Below, piece after piece: positions 56,795 to 64,000 of a stretch of 64,000 nucleotides of DNA. The stretch comes from Forficula auricularia. Its lineage: Eukaryota > Arthropoda > Insecta > Dermaptera > Forficulidae. The notes under the pieces were generated by a model that was not told the DNA's origin, did not search any database, and saw only the letters and a program-made list of their open reading frames with translations. The translations under genes and the position numbers were made by a program. The stretch lies in assembly GCA_024734495.1 (NCBI GenBank), contig JALMQS010000085.1, forward strand, positions 24,681,077-24,745,076, in the 5' to 3' direction. How positions within the stretch are numbered: the first letter of the stretch is position 1; each line of letters begins with the position of its first letter.

Positions 56795-56984
56795 CTAAAA
56801 AGAAATGTAATTTTATTAAAAATGAAGGATAAATATAGCATGTCAATAATAATAACAATATTAATTGTTTTGTCATTAGCTTCAAATTAATCCGGGTCCC
56901 ACGAGAGATCCGTCATTATTTATTTATAACTTTGTGAATTTTGATTGTTTTCAAATAAAAATTAGTATAATATTAAAGGAGACA

Positions 56985-57280
56985 ATAAGCTTTGCAAGGC
57001 TTTGGAATGAACTTTCATCCAAATTTCATGCAAAACCGACTTTTGGTGCTCTCAGGTCTTCGTTCTTTATGGATCCCAATAACAGATACTCCTTACTCTT
57101 ATTTCCTTTATGTCTTCTAATCTTTCTCTACTTTTTTTCTCTTCTTTCCCTTCAAAATTTGTATATTGGTGAACTCTTTTGGCAACTTTATAAAATATTG
57201 TTGCTAAATTATGTATAAACACTAGGTGAGAACTAAGGTCCTATGTTTGTATACTTTGTGAAATAAATAAATAAATAAAA
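56985..57280 (+). mobile_element. Non-LTR retrotransposon 3' end fragment
   Basis: SFARLWNELSSKFHAKPTFG is followed by an AAATA simple-repeat tail at 57258-57279. It is a different family from the 35.7-kb element and lies in the intron upstream of the first visible Eps15 exon. Confidence 0.6.
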
Positions 57281-57284
57281 GAGT

Positions 57285-58065
57285 GTGTCTTCTGCTGGAA
57301 TAATAAATTTTTTAATTTATTTATAACTAGCCTATAGTTCCGAGGGCTTTGCCCTCTTCATCAGTCTATTACAATTGATTCACAGGAATTGATATGTAAA
57401 AGTTTCACACGTCATTCCCTGTGAATCAATTGTAATACACTGATGAAGGGGTAAAGCAAGTTATAAATAAGTTAAAATATTGGAAAAGAGGACTATCTGG
57501 AGAGACCGAACATAAGCGAGTGGAAAGAGGCGCATCTGGACAAGGGCCAGATGCGGAAATATTTATAACAAGAGAATAAGAGAGGAAGAAACAACAGAAC
57601 AGAAAGGAGAAGAGAGAAGAACAGAGAAGCTGTGGAAGAACCTGGTAGAACCATTAAAGGAGGGAAGGATGGAAGATGATGTAATAAGACGGATGAAGGA
57701 TGAAGACGAGCTAGAAAAGAGAAGAAAGAAGGGGCCAGGGGATCAAGAACTTTATCGATTAATGAAGACGAAGAAGAGGAAAATTGAAACACATGGTTGA
57801 AATTAACAATATGTACAAATTCAGTAAATGTAAACAAAAAATTACCTTTTTTCAATATATTAAAAGAAAGTACCGAAGCCCCTTTCGGGCATGTACTAGA
57901 AATTGAATCAAAATTATTGTAAATGAAATTGTATAATAAGTTGGTTACTCAATAAATAATAAAATAATAATATAAATAAGTTAAAAAATGTATTATTCCA
58001 CCAGAAGACACACTCTTATTGTCTCCTAAAATTTATAAAAATTCTGCTACTCTTGGCAAAAAGTA
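57285..58065. repeat. Foldback of the same class (family J) split by other sequence
   Basis: GTGTGTCTTCTGCTGGAAT left and ATTCCACCAGAAGACACAC right. A minus-strand core lies at 57364-57330 with a six-pair stem GAGGGC/GCCCTC. The inner hairpin ATTGATTCACAGG lies at 57370-57440. It ends with CTGCTACTCTTGGCAAAA as in family B. Confidence 0.55.
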
Positions 58066-58377
58066 ACTTTCAATTTAGTATAATATTAGTTGAATGTATA
58101 CTTAATAAAATATTTTTCCCCGAATCAAAAATAATATATTTAATTATTGAAAAAAAGGCCGTTTCTTGGACCGTTATCAGTGAGGTTCCAGCTTAACGAG
58201 CATTAGCAGAAGGGTATTGTGAAAAATATATATTAGTAATAACAATATTAAAATAAAATGAAGACGGACTGGTTGAAATTTGAATACCCTAAAATGCAAT
58301 TTTCATTATCTTATAAACCGACATTTAGGAGTATCTTCCCTCCTACCTCAGGGTTTAAAAGTGTCAACAGAGGAAGC

Positions 58378-58945
58378 TTTTTTTATGAAAATGATGAGAG
58401 AAGGAGTTACACCAAAAAGGTGCAACCCCTAAAGGCCTGGGTTGGCCCCTCCATCGTGAAAAGAAGAAGAAAAGAATTCTATGGGCTGGGCGGGGGTCGA
58501 AGGTATCTGTGGATACGGGTCTTAAATAGCTGAAGGTTATAAGTCGCGGGAAAGATGGTGGCAGGGAGCGAGTTCCAGTCTCTGGAATTGCATAGGGATA
58601 AAAAAGTTGGCGAAAGCGCTTGTTCGACTTTTATCCAAATTGACAGCGAAGGGGTACTGGAGCGTTTCAGAAAACCGCGTGTTTCTCGTAAAGAGGGCAT
58701 TAGGGGGGATAATTGATTTCAGCTCAACTGAAACTGTGACGACCTTGATAGTATCTGTAGTACAGGGAAAGGGCAGAAACGGTTCTTCGGTGAGCCAGGA
58801 GTCGAGTGAGTTGGTTAGAGCCGGGTCTCCTATTAGTTTAATTGCTCGCTTCTGAATTGCATCCAGTGTAGGAAGAGAATGCTTGGAGGCACCCCTCCAC
58901 AGATGAGAGCCATATTCGAGACAGGGACGAATTTGCTTGTGATCA
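58378..58945 (-). mobile_element. Non-LTR retrotransposon 3' fragment (same family as 35.7 kb)
   Basis: On the minus strand it gives NSLPATIFPATYNLQLFKTR and IHRYLRPPPSP, with more upstream homology in other frames. Several frame breaks. It is oriented like the copy at 35.7-36.4 kb. Confidence 0.75.
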
Positions 58946-59377
58946 TTTCCGTTTTGTGTCCTTTAACAGTGCTTATTTGTTTATATAGTTTACATTAAAA
59001 AAAAATTAAAATATATCTACTTAATGAGATATTTACAGGGATATCACACGCTCCTTGATGAAAAACAATATTTTTTATTTTCGACCTCACAAAAAATTTG
59101 ACCCTTTCCAATAAATCCCCTGAATAAAATTTTTAATACGATTTTTTATTTGGGGAAAATAAATAGTTTAAAAATTTCAAAAATGAAAAATTATAACCTA
59201 ATGTAAAAATAGAGATAATAATATTATACATGGATAAAACGATTGATGACGTCAAAAGTAAATTTTTGCCATATTCTAAAAATAAAAAATAATATATTTT
59301 TTTAATAAAATCATGAATGAACAAGCAAACATTCATCATAAAATTAAATTAAATAAAATTTAAAAAAAGCATTTTAA

Positions 59378-59735
59378 GGAGGTTCTTTAGCGACAATCCA
59401 CACAAAAAGTTTTAGTCTCGTAACCACTCTATACATATGAACGGTGCTAAAATTTTAGGTTATGTTTTTTAGCGTGACTGTACTTTTTAAACTACTATAT
59501 TCTCTTTATGAATGGATCGTTTCCAAGCCATTGATATTATATCCCCTCCACTAAAAATAATCGCCCAAATATGTTTTTTTTTTATTTTTTAACAAAGCTA
59601 CGAGATAAATAATTTCAATTTTTTTTTAAGTTACTCCGAATAAATTATTCTAACAAATATTAGTTTTTCATCAAGATGGTGAAAGTCCTTCAATGAAAAA
59701 TAATAAAATAATGATTATTTTCCCACCCTTTCCCA
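59378..59735 (+). mobile_element. TTAA-target MITE, copy 4, truncated
   Basis: Starts after TTAA at 59374-59377 with the family end GGAGGTTCTTT. It breaks off at about 59735, where the reverse-transcriptase element begins. A distant relative of the end (TTAA then TAGTTGTTTCGCGACAA) is at 21578-21605. Confidence 0.75.
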
Positions 59736-59789
59736 CTCTTCTTCTTCTTCGTAGTCGCCTTCTTCTTATCAGAAGTTGCGTGGACTTAA

Positions 59790-61169
59790 TTAACTCCATG
59801 CTCCCACAATTTTTATTTTGTGGAGCACCCTTCTCCATCTAGAGCGATCGCGAGCCTCCACAGTAGCCTTCCGGAGACCAGCGCCAACACCTACACCTAT
59901 CTGATCGGTCCATCTGGCCGGTGACCTGCCTCGTCTTCGTGAACCCTCCACTTTTCCTTGGATCACGATTCGTTCAAATCCATCATTGGCACGGGTAAGA
60001 TGTCCAAAATATCTCATGACCCTTGTGAGCACGATACTCGACAGCCGCTGATCAGCCCTGACTTCACCAAGAATCGAGATATTTGTTCGTCGCGCTGTCC
60101 AGGGGACTCGTAGCATCCTCCTCCAACACCATAGCTCGAAGGCATCTATTTTTCTGCGGTTGACCTGCTTCACTGTCCATGTTTCTGATGCGTATAGCAT
60201 GACAGGGAAAACCAGCGATTCGACTAAATTTTTTTTTGTATTAGTGGTTAAGCTGTTATCTTGCCATATTTTTTTTAGCTTCGTCATTACTGATCTCCCC
60301 ATCTGTATGCGCCTGTTTATCTCAGCATCACAGCCGCCTTTGTTGGTTATCATGGACCCGAGATATATGAAATGGTCAACCACATTGTAATCCCCGATTT
60401 TCCTGATGCTAGGCATATTGTCATTAGCACGGTCGACAATCATGATTTTGGTTTTACTTTGGTTGATCTTCAGTCCAAACTCTTCGCTTACTCTTCCAAG
60501 TTTGCCAAGTAGCTGAACTAGTTCTTCTTCCGAGTTGGCGAGTAGGGCCGTATCATCCGCATATCTTAAATCAGTTATTTTTATCCCTCCCACAGAGACG
60601 CCACCATCCCAGCCCTCCAGGACCCTTCGCATGACATATTCCCCATATATGTTGAACAGAATCGGCGACAAAATACACCCCTGACGCACCCCCTTGCCCA
60701 CAGCAAACTCATTCGACAGACTGTTCTCAACCCTAACCACCCCGGAGTTGTTTTCATATAGACTCTTTATTAATGTTATTAGATGTATGGGAACGCCCAT
60801 ACTTTCCAGAATCTTCCAGAGCTTTGGCCATTGTAAGTTATCAAATGCTTTGCAGTAGTCTACAAAGCAAAAATAAACTGGGTGATAGTATTCTCTGGCT
60901 TTTTCAATTATGAGTCTTATGTTTAGAATTTGTTCTCGGGTTCCTTTTCCTTTTACAAAACCAGTCTGATTAGGTGGAATCTGCCAGACGATATAATGCT
61001 TTAATCTTTCGTGAATGATGGAAAGCAACACTTTACTAGCATGAGGTATTAAAGCGATTAGTCTATAATTGTCACATATGTTTTTGGGACCTTTTTTATG
61101 AAAATGGGACAAGAATTGAGCGGACCCAGTCATCGAAAGGCCATTTTCCAGTATCCCCCCCCCCCCCCC

Positions 61170-61254
<85 letters not shown>

Positions 61255-61580
61255 TACAAATATCTCTAATTTTAAGGTTCCTATGTCTCCCATACCTTTC
61301 AAGATCTCTGCTGTAATTTGATCTGGATCCTGGGAGATTTGCCGTTCTTCAGTGAATTTATGGCATGAGATACTTCAGACTCTAAAATACCAGGCTCATT
61401 TTCAAAAGATTGTATTGTTGTAGATGGTGGACTTCGATATAATAATTCACAGTCCCTCCATATTTTGCATGTTTCTCCAATTGAATTACTAGATTTTCCA
61501 CCGAATTGAGCCCAAGACCCAGGACTAAACTCACGAGTGATTAATTTTATTGTCTTAAAGAGATCTTTAGAATTATTATG
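59790..61580 (-). mobile_element. Non-LTR retrotransposon (RTE-like) reverse transcriptase, degraded 5' part
   Basis: A 447-codon open frame (61133-59790) carries reverse-transcriptase blocks: NYRLIALIPHASK, FVDYCKAFDNLQWPKLW, VRQGCILSPILFN and the catalytic YADDTALL. It ends with the thumb/C-terminal words WCWRRMLRVPWTARRTN and GRSPARW common in RTE-like endonuclease-reverse transcriptases. Upstream sequence to the N gap encodes more of the same protein (LFKTIKLITREFSPGSWAQF, SHAINSLKNGKSP) but is broken by a frameshift near 61330 and a C/TC/T low-complexity run at 61157-61252. The endonuclease part is missing. Confidence 0.88.
61157..61252. repeat. Compound C/TC/T low-complexity tract
   Basis: About 24 C, then about 20 TC units, then about 30 T, interrupting the reverse-transcriptase element. 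Other tracts: AT repeat at 55052-55083, A run at 34165-34188, C run at 28709-28724. Confidence 0.9.
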
Positions 61581-61680
61581 NNNNNNNNNNNNNNNNNNNN
61601 NNNNNNNNNNNNNNNNNNNNNNNNNNNNNNNNNNNNNNNNNNNNNNNNNNNNNNNNNNNNNNNNNNNNNNNNNNNNNNNN
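61581..61680. other. Assembly gap (100 N)
   Basis: Exactly 100 N, a conventional scaffold gap of unknown size. The reverse-transcriptase element runs into its left side. Order and orientation of 61681-64000 relative to the rest are less certain. Confidence 1.
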
Positions 61681-61847
61681 ACTAGTCTCGTTATAAATAA
61701 ATAAAATTTATAATTCCAGCAGAAGATTCACTCTTTTTATTGTCTCCTTCAATATATAAAATTCTGCTACTCTCGGCTTTTTTGGCTTTTCGGCCTTTCT
61801 AGCCATAAGCCTAATTACGATACTAGTTATATTTTCCAAAATTTGTC

Positions 61848-61945
61848 TCTACCGGTCAGATTTAGCTGGATGCCTCGAGTCGGATTCGAGCCAGGTCCCC
61901 TGGTTAGCTCGCTGTCACGCTACCGCCTAGCCTATCTGACCCCCA
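61848..61945 (-). repeat. tRNA-derived SINE-like sequence
   Basis: Minus strand GGTCAGATAGGCTAGGCGGT with an A-box-like word, GGCTCGAATCC as B box, and pairing ends GGTCAGAT/ATCTGACC. The arms beyond the ends do not fit a functional tRNA. Confidence 0.5.
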
Positions 61946-62393
61946 ACTTTCCGAATTTAATTTACATTTTTATTAATTATTGGAACAATGTGATCTTTTG
62001 TACTCTTAGCAACATGAGACAAAGAGCGACTGTATTCTTTGATCAGGCACACACACACAAGGCCATCTTCACGCTATTGTGATTATTAGGATAAGAATTC
62101 TTATAGAAACTTAAAGAAAGATGAGAATTCAAAGGTTACCTATATATGAATCCGAATGTGCCTAATGTGTGTAAAATGTGTTTATAAAATTATTATTATT
62201 ATATATTATTATAAATTATTTATTTGTTTATAATGTGTTTATAAAATCAAACATAGAAAGATGAGAATTCAAAGGTTACTTATATGAATCAGTGTGACTA
62301 CCCTATATGTGTGTGTGATTTCTAAACCTAAGCTTATTATTAGCTTTGCTATTTTATATCTTATATTAATTTTTTCTTCATATTCTATTTCAG

Positions 62394-62473
62394 TCGAATG
62401 TGGTGAACAATCAGATCCATCCTTCAACACGGCATGAAAGTGTGAATTCTACGAGCAAGTACCAGCCTCATTT
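62394..62473 (+). CDS. Candidate orphan internal exon
   Basis: A long pyrimidine-rich stretch ending TATTTCAG precedes it and a perfect donor GTGAGT follows. Only one of three frames is open, giving 26 codons rich in Asn, Ser and Gln (SNVVNNQIHPSTRHESVN...). No domain is recognisable and no partner exon is found in the window. It may belong to a gene nested in or upstream of Eps15, or be a chance pair of splice signals. Confidence 0.3.
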
Positions 62474-62479
62474 GTGAGT

Positions 62480-63595
62480 TTCAATTATCAATTTACTTTT
62501 ACTTTACCATAAAGGGTATGGTGAAGTATTGTAATCGTGCATGAAAAAGTGTTTTTTGCTTCTTTTTTTTCGAAGTATCTCAAAAACGGCTAAAACTATT
62601 TTGATTAAAAAAATTGTGTTATATGATAAAGTCAAGTGGATGTACACATCAGAACGTGTCAGTTTATTTAAACAAACCATTTAGAATAAATAATGTTTTC
62701 ATTTGTAATTCTACTACAAGAAAAGGTCAAGAATCAATATTTTTAATTATGCCCTCGGCTTATCACTATTTGACCTATTTTCAATTAACATGTAATAGAT
62801 TTTGATATTCCGATGCATATGGATTGAATTATTTTTTAATACATTTATCAATATTAGTATCTATCTTGTAATCATGAGATGCTGTCGCATTGAATTCCTA
62901 TTTTCTTGAACAAAACATTAGAGACATTAATAGTCTGATTTCTTGGAGTTAAGCTAAATTAACGTGGAGCATATTCTGGCTGGGAACTGTCCCATTAAGA
63001 TCTATTATTTTATTATTTTTATTTTTACTTTTATTCATGCCTGAAGCGTGAATTCATATGTTCCTCAGGTAAAGACTTTACGGAACCCATGGTCTCAACC
63101 AAATTCACAAATTGTACTATTCAATCAGGTTGAATTTTAGCACCTGAACGTATTGCCAAAAATTTCAAGTAGTTTTTCAAAAATGTTTGCAGGTTTCATG
63201 TAATGGAATGTTTCTATTAATATTCCAAACAATTTTAGCCAATTCTGAGTTATTGAGCAGTTTCGAATCCAAAAAAAATATTTGATCAAATCATTGGGCT
63301 GGAATTTTCAGATTATTAATTTTTTAAACGAAGATATCTTTTTAATGATTCATCGTAGAACTTTGACTCTTAGCCTGTGACAGGCTGTCCAGGCCTGATC
63401 TACTAGAAGCTTTTTTTGTTAAGTCACCATTCAGGGTTCTATTCAGAAAGTAAAAGTGAACCCTGTTAGTGTCGCTAAAAATGTCTGTTTGTCAGAGAGA
63501 ATCATTCTATGAGGCTTTCCGTAAACAAAATAAAAAATACATTGAAATTTAAAAGCTATGTATATTATATATATTCATTTGAAAAGATTTTGCTT
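62480..63595. other. AT-rich stretch beyond the gap, nothing firm
   Basis: ACTTTACCATAAAGGGTATGG at 62505 has a relative at 42105. The end-hairpin repeat word lies inverted at 63430. No EH-domain exon of Eps15 is found here on the minus strand. Confidence 0.5.
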
Positions 63596-63599
63596 TGCC

Positions 63600-63900
63600 T
63601 AGAGTAAGCAGAATTGCTGATTCACTAAGAGAAATCAATGAGGTTGATATGCTTCATGCAAATAAACATATAAATATATACTCCTATAATTTATTTGTTT
63701 GAGACTATAGTTTCAAAGGTTTGACCTCCATCATCGGTCTTTTCTCCATCCGATCGGCTAATTGACCCATGAGAACTGGCACATAAAATATTTATAATTA
63801 AAAAAGACTGATGATGCAGGTCAAATCTTCGAAACTATAGCTTCAATAGTATGTTTATTTGCATCAAGCAGAGAAAAACCTCATTGATTTCTCCCACGCA
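63600..63900. mobile_element. Penelope-like family B copy near the window end
   Basis: GAGACTATAGTTTCAAAGG and its mirrored partner GACTGATGATGCAGGTC... at 63806. Decayed stem II. Further pieces of family B are at 43790-43925 and 55000-55135. Confidence 0.65.
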
Positions 63901-63990
63901 CCCACCTCGAACCCACTCACCTTACCTTCGGACCCACGGACCCCCCGCAACTCACCCTGGCATCCCCCAACCACTCTCTCGCTTGCTCTT
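63885..63990 (+). repeat. C-rich tract at window end
   Basis: G-poor C-rich sequence (CCCACGCACCCACC, GACCCACGGACCCCCC) resembling the variable block of family D repeats. The flanks are not visible to confirm. Confidence 0.4.
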
Positions 63991-64000
63991 TTTATAAATT

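Noticed and set aside
57493..57855. 120-codon minus-strand ORF rich in Ser/Leu/Phe
   Set aside because: It is the complement of a purine-rich stretch inside a repeat and has no domain, splice support or family likeness.
61096..61316. ORFs made of Pro/Ser/Phe or Lys/Glu/Arg/Gly runs
   Set aside because: They are translations of a C/TC/T low-complexity tract.
61848..61945. Functional tRNA gene
   Set aside because: A and B boxes and pairing ends are present, but the T and anticodon arms do not fold correctly; a tRNA-derived SINE fits better.
1..64000. CRISPR array, operons, bacterial promoters or riboswitches
   Set aside because: The window is eukaryotic: spliced genes, non-LTR and DNA transposons; no regularly spaced direct repeats were seen.

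Overview
The window is an AT-rich, intron-rich eukaryotic chromosome segment, most likely from an insect or other arthropod. The pointers are short exons with GT-AG borders, short introns between large repeat-filled ones, mariner, hAT, non-LTR and Penelope-like debris, and two recognisable animal genes. A 100-base run of N (61581-61680) marks a scaffold join.

Gene 1, minus strand, 56794 down to 14201: the 3' fourteen coding exons of the endocytic adaptor Eps15. About 835 residues are readable without a frame break. They cover the end of EH domain 2, a Pro-rich linker, EH domain 3 with a canonical EF-hand loop, a coiled coil over four exons, 16 DPF (AP2-binding) motifs, a Pro-rich SH3-ligand block, an Ala/Asn tract and two C-terminal ubiquitin-interacting motifs. 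The start codon, EH1 and most of EH2 lie upstream of 56794; I find no such exon before the window end.

Gene 2, plus strand, 40615 to 52612: a type I membrane protein with two Ig-like domains, a Trp/Cys-rich WxxWxxCxxCG module and a C-terminal membrane helix. It looks like the FAM187 family. It is nested antisense inside the 14-kb Eps15 intron. Its stop codon is 15 bases from an Eps15 exon, so its 3' UTR should run antisense into that exon. Nine exons join in consistent phase, but three single-base frame breaks fall in or next to short homopolymers.

The rest is mostly mobile DNA. Downstream of Eps15 (1-14 kb): a TA-flanked miniature element with a DUF4817-like helix-turn-helix ORF, an hAT MITE, foldback elements and LINE tails. 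Eps15 introns (14.8-52 kb): hAT, MULE-like, pogo-like, TTAA-target and mariner-derived elements, often nested. Upstream part (57-64 kb): LINE fragments, tRNA-derived SINEs and one orphan candidate exon.

The main find is a set of foldback elements (at least seven sequence families) that share a ribozyme-like core: CTGANGA, one extra A/T, a hairpin whose sequence differs by family but keeps pairing, GAA, then a self-complementary word (ACGT, AGCT, ATATAT, ACTATAGT) and the cleavage base. In several copies the strands next to the core pair as helix I. This is the layout of hammerhead variants with a rudimentary stem III that act as dimers and are linked to Penelope-like retroelements. Copies with both ends visible carry 12-16-base target duplications, which fits target-primed insertion and not a cut-and-paste transposon.
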